DNA from: Xanthomonas vasicola
Lineage (GTDB): Bacteria; Pseudomonadota; Gammaproteobacteria; Xanthomonadales; Xanthomonadaceae
Assembly: GCF_000772705.2 (NCBI RefSeq)
Contig: NZ_JSBW02000081.1
Span: forward strand, 1-56,611
Direction of reading: 5' to 3'
DNA: 56,611 nucleotides
Below, one piece after another: positions 39,184-47,713 of this stretch. The position numbers and the translations under genes are program-made. Each line of letters opens with the position of its first letter. Position 1 is the first letter of the stretch. The notes beneath the pieces were generated by a model, which had not been told where the DNA came from, searched no databases, and was given only the letters and a program-made list of their open reading frames with translations.

Positions 39184-39504
39184 GGGCTGCGCGTGCAATG
39201 GTGAGCTTTGGCTTGGCTGCACTAGGTTCTTGCCCGCCTACCTTCGAAGGCCCGGCTTTGATTACGTTCCTGCGGGCTCTGATGCAGAGCCGTGCTGCAC
39301 AAAATTTTGCAGCGCTCAGGCAACGGCCCACTTAGGAATTTCGGTGCGCATGGTTGCGAGCAACGCATACAACGGCGCTTCAGTCCCGACGTAGCACATC
39401 GCGGCTCCAACTGACTACCGCGACTTCGCTCAATCACACGGAGACAGCCGGCGATTCGGTTCTCTCGCTTCTCCACTTTCTACTGCACACCAGAGCGCGC
39501 ACGT
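39184..39504. other. lpxK-kdsB gap with two small hairpins, no gene seen
   Basis: I find no coding frame. Two adjacent inverted repeats are visible: GGCTCT/AGAGCC (39275-39291) and GCTGCA/TGCAGC around CAAAATTT (39294-39313). Enterobacteria carry other genes (including a small Trm112-like ycaR) between lpxK and kdsB; none is recognisable here. The region probably holds the kdsB promoter. Confidence 0.5.
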
Positions 39505-40284
39505 ATGACACCCACAACACCTGCTAATTTCGTCGTCGCCATTCCGGCTCGTTACGCCTCCACGCGTCTGCCGGGTAAGCCGCTGCAACGGATCGGCGAT
39601 CGCCCGATGATCCAGCACGTTGCCGAGCGCGCATTGCTGGCGGGCGCGCACGCGGTGTGGGTGGCCACTGACGATGCGCGCATCGCCGAAGCGATCGAAC
39701 ATCTGCCCGGCGTGCATGTAGCGATGACCGGCACGACGCATCTCTCCGGCACTGACCGCCTTGCCGAATGCGCACGCATTGCCGGTTGGGATGAACAGAC
39801 CTGCGTAGTCAATCTGCAAGGCGACGAACCGTTCGCGCCGGCTGCCGGTATTCGCGCGGTTGCCGATCTGCTGCAGCACTCCGGTGCCGAGATGGCCACG
39901 CTGGCCGCGCCGGTGGATAACGCGCACGACCTGTTCGATCCCAACGTGGTGAAGCTGGTGCGTACGGCCGCCGGCGATGCGCTGTATTTCAGCCGCGCGC
40001 CGATTCCCTGGCACCGCGACAGCTTCGCCAGCCAGCGCGACAGCGTGCCTGCAGCAGGTCAGTGGCTGCGCCACATCGGCATCTACGCCTATCGCGCCGG
40101 CTTCCTGCATCGCTTTGCGGCAATGCCGCCCGGCATGCTGGAGCGCATCGAATCGCTGGAACAATTGCGCGTGATGGAAGCCGGCTATCGCATTGCCGTG
40201 GCAGTGACGCCCGAGCCGTTTCCGCCGGGCATCGACACCCCGGACGACCTCGTCCGTGCACAGACGCGGGTGGCGTCGGCATGA
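39505..40284 (+). CDS. kdsB: 3-deoxy-manno-octulosonate cytidylyltransferase
   Basis: A 259-residue CMP-KDO synthetase, which activates KDO for lipopolysaccharide inner-core synthesis. The nucleotide-binding motif is [15 protein letters not shown] at the N-terminus; [17 protein letters not shown] and the C-terminal [12 protein letters not shown] are also characteristic. It completes the lipid A/KDO gene set with msbA and lpxK. Its stop codon overlaps the next gene by four bases. Confidence 0.95.
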   Translation: MTPTTPANFVVAIPARYASTRLPGKPLQRIGDRPMIQHVAERALLAGAHAVWVATDDARIAEAIEHLPGVHVAMTGTTHLSGTDRLAECARIAGWDEQTCVVNLQGDEPFAPAAGIRAVADLLQHSGAEMATLAAPVDNAHDLFDPNVVKLVRTAAGDALYFSRAPIPWHRDSFASQRDSVPAAGQWLRHIGIYAYRAGFLHRFAAMPPGMLERIESLEQLRVMEAGYRIAVAVTPEPFPPGIDTPDDLVRAQTRVASA

Positions 40285-40745
40285 AGCTGCTGATCGTCTG
40301 TCTGGGCAATATCTGCCGCTCGCCGATGGGCGAGGGCGCCTTGCGTGCGCAACTGGATCAGGCGCGGCTGTCGCGGCGCATCGAGGTCGATTCGGCCGGC
40401 ACCGGCGACTGGCATGCCGGCGATCCGCCGGATCCGCGCGCAATCCGCTGCGCGCGTGGCCATGGCGTGGATATTTCGGGTCTTCGCGCACGTCAGGTGA
40501 CGCGTTCGGATTTCGAGCATTTCGATTGGCTGTTGTGCGCAGATGGCAACAATCTGCGCGATCTGCAGCGGCTCGCCCCGGCAGCGCAGCGCGACAAGGT
40601 GGCCCTGTGGCTGCCCTGGGCCGGCATCGACGAGCGCGATGACATCCCCGACCCGTATACCGGCAGCATGGATGACTTCGAGCAGGGATGGCAGCTGGTC
40701 GATGCTGCCGCGCGCCTGACCGTGGCCAGGCTCACCCGCGGCTAA
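40281..40745 (+). CDS. Low-molecular-weight protein tyrosine phosphatase
   Basis: A 154-residue arsenate reductase-fold phosphatase. The P-loop C-x4-C-R-S is present as [10 protein letters not shown] at residues 6-15, and the catalytic acid motif is [10 protein letters not shown]. The first ATG (40281) overlaps the kdsB stop. In many bacteria such enzymes control tyrosine kinases of polysaccharide export; here the link to kdsB is positional. The upstream open frame in the same phase is not coding. Confidence 0.9.
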   Translation: MKLLIVCLGNICRSPMGEGALRAQLDQARLSRRIEVDSAGTGDWHAGDPPDPRAIRCARGHGVDISGLRARQVTRSDFEHFDWLLCADGNNLRDLQRLAPAAQRDKVALWLPWAGIDERDDIPDPYTGSMDDFEQGWQLVDAAARLTVARLTRG

Positions 40746-40768
40746 TCGCGCTTGGGCATAATTAACGC

Positions 40769-42187
40769 ATGAATGCCCAGCTCACCCAGGAACTGCCGGA
40801 ATTTCCCACTTGGCTCAATGCCAGGCCATCCACACTGCAGGAGCACCGCGGCCGTGCGCTGGTGCTGGCGTTCGTCAATGCCAGTTCGGTGTGGTGCGCC
40901 GAGCGCCTGGCCGAGCTGGCGCACTGGCAGGCGCGAAGCCCTGGCCGGCTGCAGGTGATCGTGGTGCAGGTGCCGCGTTTCGACAGCGAACGCGTGCCGC
41001 AACGCGCGTTGAAACAACTGCGCGGGCATGGCGTGAGTGCGCCGATCCTGCTCGACAAGGACTGGGAAACCTGGCGCCGCTTCGGTATTGAATCCTGGCC
41101 TACGCTGGTGCTGCTAGATGCCTACGGCCGCGAACGGCAGCGCCTGGTAGGCGTCACCGGCGATCTGGACAAGGCGCTGACATCGCTGTGCGAAGGCCAG
41201 CAGCCGCCATCGGATGCCGACCTGCACGGCGTGGCCGAGCGCGGTCCCGAGCCGCATCTGGCGTTGCGTTTTCCGACCGGACTGGCCGCGACGGAAGACC
41301 GCTTGTATGTCGCCGATACCGGCCACCACCGCGTGCTTGAGTGCACGCACAGCGGACGCGTATTGCGCCAGTTTGGGCATGGCAATGCCGATCTCATCGA
41401 CGGCGGCGTCGGCGAAGCGGCATTCCGGCGTCCGCAGGGCTTGGCGCTGGAGCGCGATCAGTTGTACGTCGCCGACACCGGCAATCACGCGCTACGTCGC
41501 ATCAACCTGCGCAGCGGGCAGGTGGACACCTTGTGTGGTACCGGTCGCTCCGGCGAGCCGGTCGAAGGCCCGCTGGCGTCCGCTGGCGCGTCTGCGCTGA
41601 ACTACCCGCAAGGCCTGGCCATCGCCGATAACCAGGTGTTGATCGCCATGGCTGGCGATAACCGCATCTGGAGTTATCACCTGGGCCGCGCCGCGCTGAA
41701 CGCGCGCGCAGGCACCGGTGCACTTGAAACGCGCGACGGCAGTGGCCATTTCGCAGCTTTCGCACAGCCGGCCGGTTTGGCCTCGGTGCAACAAATGGCC
41801 TATGTGTGCGACGGGCTGGGCTCGTCGATCCGCACCATGCAATTGCGCGGCGATCTGGTGCAGACCTTGGTCGGCGGGCAGGGCACCTGGCAGTTTGGCG
41901 ATCAAGACGGCCCGCGCAGCACCGCGCGTCTGCAATTCCCACAGGCCATCGCACTGGCGGCCGATTCGCCGCTGCTATGGATCGCCGACACCGGCAATGG
42001 CCGCCTGCGCTGCCTGCGTTTAGGGGGCGGTGAATTGACCACGGTCGAGTTGCCGCGCCGCTTGCATGGCCCAGCTGGCCTCGCGGTCGCTGCCGGAGCG
42101 GTCTGGATCGCAGAAACCGATGCACACGCCATCTTGCGGTACGACCTTGCAAGCGGCGCACTGAGTGATGTTTCGATAGACGAATGA
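40769..42187 (+). CDS. Thioredoxin-fold plus NHL-repeat protein (NHLRC2-like)
   Basis: A 472-residue protein with two parts. Residues about 10-135 read as a thioredoxin/TlpA-like fold (LVLAFVNASSVWCAERLAEL, then ILLDKDWETWRRFGIESWPTLVLLDAYGR), where the usual CxxC is reduced to a single Cys (SVWC). Residues about 150-465 contain NHL beta-propeller repeats (FPTGLAATEDRLYVADTGHH, FRRPQGLALERDQLYVADTG, YPQGLAIADNQVLIA, FPQAIALAADSPLLWIADTG). This matches the human NHLRC2 layout. No signal peptide is seen, so it should be cytoplasmic. It overlaps uvrC by four bases. The function in bacteria is unknown to me. Confidence 0.82.
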   Translation: MNAQLTQELPEFPTWLNARPSTLQEHRGRALVLAFVNASSVWCAERLAELAHWQARSPGRLQVIVVQVPRFDSERVPQRALKQLRGHGVSAPILLDKDWETWRRFGIESWPTLVLLDAYGRERQRLVGVTGDLDKALTSLCEGQQPPSDADLHGVAERGPEPHLALRFPTGLAATEDRLYVADTGHHRVLECTHSGRVLRQFGHGNADLIDGGVGEAAFRRPQGLALERDQLYVADTGNHALRRINLRSGQVDTLCGTGRSGEPVEGPLASAGASALNYPQGLAIADNQVLIAMAGDNRIWSYHLGRAALNARAGTGALETRDGSGHFAAFAQPAGLASVQQMAYVCDGLGSSIRTMQLRGDLVQTLVGGQGTWQFGDQDGPRSTARLQFPQAIALAADSPLLWIADTGNGRLRCLRLGGGELTTVELPRRLHGPAGLAVAAGAVWIAETDAHAILRYDLASGALSDVSIDE

Positions 42188-44040
42188 GCGCAAGGCCCCA
42201 AAGCGATTTCGATGGAAAAGCGTTTGCTGCGCAACTGAGCACCGCGCCTGGTGTCTACCGCATGTATGCGGGCGACGACACCTTGCTGTACGTCGGCAAG
42301 GCCGGCGCGTTACGCAAGCGCGTGGGCAGCTATTTCAACGGCACGCCGAAAAATGCCCGGCTGACCTCGATGTTGTCGCAGGTTGCGCGCATGGATGTCA
42401 CTGTCACCCGCAGCGAAGCCGAAGCACTGCTGCTGGAAAACCAGCTGATCAAGTCGCTGTCGCCACGCTACAACGTCTCGTTGCGCGACGACAAAAGCTA
42501 CCCATACGTTTTGCTGACACGCGAGGATTGGCCCCGCATCGCCTTGCACCGCGGTCCGCGTGCGGTGCAGGGGCGTTATTTCGGTCCCTATACGGGCGTG
42601 ACGGGCGTGCGCGAAACGCTCAGTTTGATGCACAAGTTGTTCAAGCTGCGCAGCTGCGAAGACAGCGTGTTCCGCAATCGCTCGCGGCCTTGCCTGCAGT
42701 ATCAGATTGGCCGTTGCAGCGGACCGTGCGTCGACTTGGTGGCGGCACCGGATTACGCAGAATCGGTGCGTCGCGCCACCATGTTTCTCGAAGGCAAGAG
42801 CGATCGGCTCGGCGAAGAGATCATGCAATCGATGCAACAGGCCAGCGAAGCGCTCGAATTCGAACGTGCGGCGCGTCTACGCGATCTGCTGTCCTCGTTG
42901 CGCAGCATGCAGAACCGCCAGTACGTTGATGGCCGCGCAGCCGATCTGGATGTGCTGGCCTGCGCAACGCAATCCAGCCAGGCCTGCGTGTTGCTGCTGA
43001 GTTTTCGCGATGGCCGTAATCTCGGTACGCGCTCGTTTTTTCCAAAGACCAATGGCGAAGACAGTGCCGACGAAATCCTCGGCGCGTTCGTCTCGCAGTA
43101 CTACGCCGAGCACTCGCCGCCGCGCGAGATCTTGCTCGACCGCGAAATTCCGGAAGCCGAACTGATCGAAGCCGCGCTCAGTACCGCTGCCGAACACAAG
43201 GTGGCGCTGAAGTGGAACGTGCGCGGCGAGCGTGCCGGCTATCTGCTGCTGGCCACGCGCAACGCGCAGCTGACCCTGGTCACCGAGCTCACCAGCCAGA
43301 GCGCGCAGCATGCGCGCAGCGAAGCCTTGCGCGAGATGCTTGGGCTGGCCGAGCCAGTCAAACGCGTGGAGTGCTTCGACATCAGCCACACCATGGGCGA
43401 GGCGACCGTCGCCTCGTGCGTGGTGTTCGATGCCAGCGGCCCGGTACGTGGCCAGTATCGACGCTTCAATATTTCCGGCATCACCCCGGGCGACGATTAC
43501 GCAGCCATGCGACAGGCGATCGAGCGCCGCTTCCGTCGCGCGGTCGAAGAGAACGGCGTGCTCCCCGACTTACTACTGATCGACGGCGGCGCCGGCCAGC
43601 TGGCGCAGGCGCAGGCTGCGCTGGCCGACCTGGGGGTCGAGAACGTGTTGCTGCTTGGTGTGGCCAAGGGCGAAGAGCGCCGGGCAGGGCACGAGGCGCT
43701 GATCCTGGCCGACGGTCGCGAGCTGCGGCCGGGCGCGGCGTCGCCGGCGCTGCAATTCATCCAGCAGGTACGTGACGAAGCGCACCGCTTTGCGATCACC
43801 GGCCACCGTGGGCGCCGGCAGAAGGCGCGTATGACCAGCAAGCTCGAGGATATCCCCGGCATCGGCCCGCGGCGCCGCGCGAGCCTGCTCAAGCATTTCG
43901 GCGGACTGGTCGGCCTCAAAGCCGCCGGTGAGGCCGAGATTGCACGGGTGGAGGGGGTCAATGCCGCACTTGCTGCGCGAATCTACGCTAACCTGCACGG
44001 GCTGGCGCTTCCCGATGCGGCAGGCGAGGCAAGTCCGTAA
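42184..44040 (+). CDS. uvrC: Excinuclease ABC subunit C
   Basis: A 618-residue nucleotide-excision-repair nuclease. Domains in order: GIY-YIG endonuclease (GVYRMYAGDDTLLYVGKAG, about 18-95), a Cys-containing linker (CLQYQIGRCSGPC), UVR motif (about 210-245, ALEFERAARLRDLL), RNase H-like C-terminal nuclease (CFDISHTMGEATVASCVVF and LLIDGGAGQ), and a helix-hairpin-helix pair (LEDIPGIGPRRRASLLKHFG). It overlaps the upstream NHL gene, and its TAA shares an A with the pgsA ATG. The uvrC-pgsA-tRNA-Gly order is the same as in E. coli. Confidence 0.96.
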   Translation: MSARPQSDFDGKAFAAQLSTAPGVYRMYAGDDTLLYVGKAGALRKRVGSYFNGTPKNARLTSMLSQVARMDVTVTRSEAEALLLENQLIKSLSPRYNVSLRDDKSYPYVLLTREDWPRIALHRGPRAVQGRYFGPYTGVTGVRETLSLMHKLFKLRSCEDSVFRNRSRPCLQYQIGRCSGPCVDLVAAPDYAESVRRATMFLEGKSDRLGEEIMQSMQQASEALEFERAARLRDLLSSLRSMQNRQYVDGRAADLDVLACATQSSQACVLLLSFRDGRNLGTRSFFPKTNGEDSADEILGAFVSQYYAEHSPPREILLDREIPEAELIEAALSTAAEHKVALKWNVRGERAGYLLLATRNAQLTLVTELTSQSAQHARSEALREMLGLAEPVKRVECFDISHTMGEATVASCVVFDASGPVRGQYRRFNISGITPGDDYAAMRQAIERRFRRAVEENGVLPDLLLIDGGAGQLAQAQAALADLGVENVLLLGVAKGEERRAGHEALILADGRELRPGAASPALQFIQQVRDEAHRFAITGHRGRRQKARMTSKLEDIPGIGPRRRASLLKHFGGLVGLKAAGEAEIARVEGVNAALAARIYANLHGLALPDAAGEASP

Positions 44041-44672
44041 TGAAGTTGACCATCCCCACGTGGCTGACACTGCTGAGGATCTTGATGATCCCGGTGTTGG
44101 TCGTGGTGTTCTACCTGCCGTACACGTGGACGAATTTTGCATCCGCTGGCGTGTTCGCGCTGGCCGCCATCACCGACTGGCTGGATGGCTGGGTCGCGCG
44201 GCGTTATCACCAGTATTCCGCATTCGGCGCGTTCCTCGACCCGGTTGCCGACAAGTTGATGGTCGCAGTGGCCCTGTTCCTGATCGTGCAAGGCCACCCC
44301 ACGCCGTGGATGGCGTTCTGGGCTGCGGTCATCGTCGGGCGCGAAATTGCCGTCTCTGCACTGCGCGAGTGGATGGCCGAGATCGGCCAGCGCGCCAAGG
44401 TGCGTGTGGCGGCGATCGGCAAGATCAAGACCACCGCGCAAATGGTCGCCTTACTTTGTTTGTTGTACTCGGTCACGCCGGGACAGATGCCCACGCATGA
44501 AATCTGGCTGGGCAACCTGATTTTCCGCGCCGGTTACTGGACGCTGGCGATTGCCGCATTGCTGACACTGTGGTCGGGTTTCCAGTATTTGCAGGCCGCT
44601 TGGCCAAGCCTGCGCGCCGATGAAAAAGCAGCGATCAGCAGCAAGCCGAAAAAAATCGAAAGCAACAGTTGA
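44040..44672 (+). CDS. pgsA: CDP-diacylglycerol-glycerol-3-phosphate 3-phosphatidyltransferase
   Basis: A 210-residue integral membrane enzyme that makes phosphatidylglycerol phosphate. The CDP-alcohol phosphotransferase signature D-G-x2-A-R-x8-G-x3-D-x3-D is intact in DWLDGWVARRYHQYSAFGAF followed by LDPVADK. About five hydrophobic helices are visible. It is coupled to uvrC (TAATG). Its TGA lies within the -35 box of the tRNA-Gly promoter. Confidence 0.95.
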   Translation: MKLTIPTWLTLLRILMIPVLVVVFYLPYTWTNFASAGVFALAAITDWLDGWVARRYHQYSAFGAFLDPVADKLMVAVALFLIVQGHPTPWMAFWAAVIVGREIAVSALREWMAEIGQRAKVRVAAIGKIKTTAQMVALLCLLYSVTPGQMPTHEIWLGNLIFRAGYWTLAIAALLTLWSGFQYLQAAWPSLRADEKAAISSKPKKIESNS

Positions 44673-44696
44673 CAGCTATGCTGTTCGCTGTAGAAT
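44669..44696 (+). promoter_or_regulatory. Promoter of tRNA-Gly overlapping the pgsA stop codon
   Basis: A perfect -35 box TTGACA (44669-44674) and a -10 box TAGAAT (44691-44696) are separated by 16 bp, and the tRNA starts 13 bases later. The pgsA stop codon (44670-44672) is inside the -35 box. This is the best sigma-70 promoter in the window. Confidence 0.8.
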
Positions 44697-44708
44697 TTCG
44701 CCTCCCAA

Positions 44709-44784
<76 letters not shown>

Positions 44785-44826
44785 AATATTGATCTACAGA
44801 CTTCCACTGGCATCTGTAGGTCGTTG

Positions 44827-44852
44827 AAAAGAGGAGCTTCGGCTCCTTTTTT
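44827..44852 (+). terminator. Rho-independent terminator after tRNA-Gly
   Basis: AGGAGC-TTCG-GCTCCT with flanking AAAAG and a run of six T. A UUCG tetraloop closing a GC-rich stem followed by a U tract is a strong intrinsic terminator. It insulates the tRNA from the integrase gene. Confidence 0.9.
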
Positions 44853-44895
44853 CACTCCAGCAAACGCCACGGACATCCACCAACAGCCAGCGTTT

Positions 44896-44919
44896 TTGAG
44901 GCCAAAATTGAGGCCAAAG
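44896..44919. repeat. Tandem 12-bp repeat near the integration site
   Basis: TTGAGGCCAAAA (44896-44907) is directly followed by TTGAGGCCAAAG (44908-44919). Closely spaced short direct repeats between the tRNA and the integrase gene are where integrase arm-type or excisionase sites would be expected. That role is inferred from position. Confidence 0.5.
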
Positions 44920-44983
44920 AATGTGGGTGGTGCCGGTTCCGGGTTGTTGCTGGGGTTGGATCGGGATGACCAGCAGCATTGAG

Positions 44984-45005
44984 CCTAAGTCTCATGACTT
45001 AGGAG
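44984..45005 (+). promoter_or_regulatory. Perfect hairpin covering the integrase ribosome binding site
   Basis: CCTAAGTC (44984-44991) and GACTTAGG (44996-45003) are exact inverted repeats around TCAT. The right arm contains the first three bases of the Shine-Dalgarno sequence AGGAG (45001-45005). As RNA it would hide the ribosome binding site; as DNA it is a 20-bp dyad that could be an operator, for example for the HTH module fused to the integrase. Confidence 0.65.
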
Positions 45006-45009
45006 TTTA

Positions 45010-46944
45010 ATGATGGCACTCTCTGATCTGACCGTGCGGCAAGCCAAGGCCGCCGAGAAAACCTACAGCATCCCTGACACTGACGGCCTCGGCCTTGTAG
45101 TCGCCCCCACCGGCGGCAAATCGTGGCATCTGCGCTACTACTGGCTCGGCAAGCAAAAGCGCATCTCATTGGGCAACTACCCCGAGGTCGGACTGCGCGA
45201 AGCACGCACCTTGCGTGATGAAGCCCGAGCGCTCGTGGCGAAGGGCATCAATCCCCATGCTGACCGCAAACAGAAGCGACGCGCTATCAAGCTAGCCTCG
45301 GACTACACGTTTAAGGCCGTCTTCGATGCCTGGGTCGAGCATCGCGCGAAGGAACTCAAAGAAGGCAGAAACAGCACGCTGTCGCAGATCCAGAGAATCT
45401 TCGGAAAGGACGTGCTGCCCAGCCTTGAGAGGATGTCGATCTACGACATTCGCCGACCTCAACTCCTGGGCGTCCTGGCGAGGATCGAGCGGCGCAAGGC
45501 TTTCACCACTGCCGAGAAGGTCCGCACTTGGCTGAGCCAGTTGTTCCGCTACGCCCTGGTCATTGTCGAGGGCATGGAGGCCAATCCGGCCACAGACCTC
45601 GACGTGGTGGCCGAGCCCAAGCCGCCGGTGAGCCACAACCCCTACCTGCGTCTGCCCGAACTGCCCGACTTCCTCCAGAAGCTCAGGCTCTACAACCCGC
45701 GTGGCTGGCAAACGCAACTCGGCATTCGACTGCTGTTCCTGACCGGGGTGCGCACCGGCGAACTGCGACTGGCTACACCGGACCAGTTCGACCTCGACCG
45801 CGGTCTGTGGATTATTCCGCCGCAGATCGTCAAGCAGCTTCAAGACGAGATGCGCAAGGCCGGCAAGCGCCCGCATGACATACCGCCTTACATCGTGCCT
45901 CTGTCTGTCCAGGCGGTCGAGATCGTGCGCTACCTCCTGGGCGTAATGCGGCCTGCCCAGACGCATCTGCTGGCGCACCGCAGCGAACTCAAGAAGCGCA
46001 TCAGTGAGAACACCCTCAACGCTGCCTTGAAACGAATGGGCTATGACGCCCAACTGACCGGCCATGGCATTCGGGGAACGATTTCTACGGCGCTCAACGA
46101 GATCGGCTATCCCAAGATTTGGGTGGACGCGCAGCTTTCGCACTCCGATCCGAACAAGGTGAGTTCGGCCTACAACCACGCCAAGTATGTCGAGCCGCGC
46201 CGCCGGATGATGCAGGATTGGGCCGACCGTCTTGACCTGCTCGAACAGGGCCAAGTGGAAGCTGCCAGTGCACATCTAACCATCCATATCGAAGGGGTGC
46301 CAGCGATGGCGGAAGAGCCGGCGGCCACCGCCGCTGTTTCTGCTAAAGCCGCCGTGTCGTCCACGCCGATCGTTGTGGTGCCAAGTACTGAGGCAACTAC
46401 CTTCCAGCGGCTGTCGCAGGTGCCTCCGCCCCCCACTCGAACGCCGGAACCGGAAGCGTCCGCAATCCAGCGCGAGCGTGAGGAAATGCTGGCCATGTAC
46501 GAGTCGCCTTGCTGTCTGCCGGTGCCGCTGTTCGGCAAGCTGGCCGGTAAGTCCAAGGACCAGATCAGCCGCGAACTGAAGGCAGGCAAGCTGCTGTCCA
46601 TTAGCCTGGGTAATCGAGGGCAGCGTGTTCCCGATTGGCAACTGGTGCCACTCAAGCACAAGCTGACCCAGGTCCTCATGAATCAGTGCCAAGGAGCGGA
46701 CTCGTGGGACCTGTTCCGAATGCTGACCCGACCGCACACGGATCTTGGTGATCGCGCAGCGATTGATGTAGTCACGCCGACCAACGTGCTCGCGATCGTT
46801 CGGACCATCATGGGCGACCAGTCTTTCGAAAAGGTGCGAACGCTGCAAAGCAGTGAATCAGTAGGGGAGCGCGCACAGCAGCAACCTCTTTACCAGATTT
46901 CGGACCAAGAAGCGCGGGAGCGGCCGAGTTCGCCTTCGCTGTAA
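45010..46944 (+). CDS. P4-type tyrosine integrase with C-terminal HTH plus Xre/MbcA/ParS-like (DUF2384) extension
   Basis: A 644-residue recombinase, much longer than the usual 400 or so. Residues 1-90 form the DUF4102 arm-binding domain (LTVRQAKAAEKTYSIPDTDG), about 100-200 the core-binding domain, and 215-405 the catalytic domain with R248 (TGVRTGEL), H352-x-x-R355 (GHGIRGT), H378 (LSHSD) and Tyr393 (AKYVEPRRRMMQ). After a Pro/Ala-rich linker (about 415-495) comes an extra module: an HTH-like segment (FGKLAGKSKDQISRELKAGK) running to VPDWQL, and SWDLFRMLTRPHTDLGDRAA...VLAIVRTI, which reads like the toxin-binding domain of Res-Xre/MbcA/ParS antitoxins. The start is ATG 45010 or 45013; AGGAG favours 45013. 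It lies next to tRNA-Gly and presumably integrates the island there. The extension is my reading of sequence patterns, not a database match. Confidence 0.88.
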   Translation: MMALSDLTVRQAKAAEKTYSIPDTDGLGLVVAPTGGKSWHLRYYWLGKQKRISLGNYPEVGLREARTLRDEARALVAKGINPHADRKQKRRAIKLASDYTFKAVFDAWVEHRAKELKEGRNSTLSQIQRIFGKDVLPSLERMSIYDIRRPQLLGVLARIERRKAFTTAEKVRTWLSQLFRYALVIVEGMEANPATDLDVVAEPKPPVSHNPYLRLPELPDFLQKLRLYNPRGWQTQLGIRLLFLTGVRTGELRLATPDQFDLDRGLWIIPPQIVKQLQDEMRKAGKRPHDIPPYIVPLSVQAVEIVRYLLGVMRPAQTHLLAHRSELKKRISENTLNAALKRMGYDAQLTGHGIRGTISTALNEIGYPKIWVDAQLSHSDPNKVSSAYNHAKYVEPRRRMMQDWADRLDLLEQGQVEAASAHLTIHIEGVPAMAEEPAATAAVSAKAAVSSTPIVVVPSTEATTFQRLSQVPPPPTRTPEPEASAIQREREEMLAMYESPCCLPVPLFGKLAGKSKDQISRELKAGKLLSISLGNRGQRVPDWQLVPLKHKLTQVLMNQCQGADSWDLFRMLTRPHTDLGDRAAIDVVTPTNVLAIVRTIMGDQSFEKVRTLQSSESVGERAQQQPLYQISDQEARERPSSPSL

Positions 46945-47010
46945 CCTCTTTGCCGAGAGCAGCGATGCACGACAACGCCATAAACGGTCTATCAAATCAC
47001 GCTCCTTTCT

Positions 47011-47661
47011 TCACCAAGAGCGCTTGTTTTCCGTGGACATCGCTACCCGTGACGCTCGCTCGACAAACCTTTCAACTGCAGGTGATAGAGCATTTGCCGA
47101 TCGAAAAAGACAGGTGTAAACCCATCGAGGAGTGCCGAGGATCTGACGCATGACGATACCTCGATTGCGGGCCCTGACTATGTAGCTCTGCGGCGCAATA
47201 CCGATGCCATAGCCAGCCGCAACGAGTACCGTCAGAAGATCGAAGGATGTGACTGCAATGCGGCATAGATGAGCGCTTCCATCATCCGTTTCTGCCTCCG
47301 TATCAAGCCCTTCAACACAAGGATTCGGATGCCAACAAATCAGGGGGTAACTGAGTGATACCTGTAATGAAATAGCATGCTGTGCCAGCAGTGGGGACCG
47401 AGCGGGCAAAGCGATGGCTAATCGGTCGCGCCACAGTGGCAGGACGGCCAGGGCAAGGGTGGATACCGGCCAACCGATGCCTAGATCGTAGGTTCCTCCG
47501 AGGATGCTAGTCGTGAGCACGTCCTGGGTGACCTCTTGCAGTAGCACAGGTGTTTCAGGCTCTTCTGTTCGCTGAAGCGCAAGGAGATCAGCCAACTCTG
47601 GGGACAGCACTGCTGGAGCGACGGCAACTCTGATGAATTGCGAGCAACAATTCTGGTTCAT
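47011..47661 (-). CDS. LysR-type effector-binding domain protein without HTH
   Basis: A 216-residue protein starting at ATG 47661 behind GGAGGGG. The whole sequence corresponds to the periplasmic-binding-like co-inducer domain of LysR regulators (IRVAVAPAVLSPELADLLAL, then DLGIGWPV, LPARSPLL, and VLVAAGYGIGIAPQS), but there is no N-terminal winged helix. The end of the C-terminal domain (TCLFRSANALSPAVERFVE) is present, so it is not simply truncated at the 3' side. It resembles the same region of the full LysR gene at 48085-48969 (AAGYGIG...). It may sequester ligand or heterodimerise with a full LysR protein; this is inference. It is divergent from an XRE regulator. Confidence 0.75.
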   Translation of the reverse strand: MNQNCCSQFIRVAVAPAVLSPELADLLALQRTEEPETPVLLQEVTQDVLTTSILGGTYDLGIGWPVSTLALAVLPLWRDRLAIALPARSPLLAQHAISLQVSLSYPLICWHPNPCVEGLDTEAETDDGSAHLCRIAVTSFDLLTVLVAAGYGIGIAPQSYIVRARNRGIVMRQILGTPRWVYTCLFRSANALSPAVERFVERASRVAMSTENKRSW

Positions 47662-47713
47662 GGTCTGCCCCTCCGGAGTATGTAAGGAAAAAGTCACCAA
47701 ACATCATGCATAG

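Noticed and set aside
39184..39504. A Trm112-like (ycaR) gene between lpxK and kdsB
   Set aside because: No frame in this gap resembles the family, so I did not annotate one.
46945..47010. A toxin gene directly after the integrase with antitoxin-like tail
   Set aside because: Only 66 bp separate the integrase from the end of the opposite-strand LysR-domain gene; no RES-domain or other toxin is encoded there.
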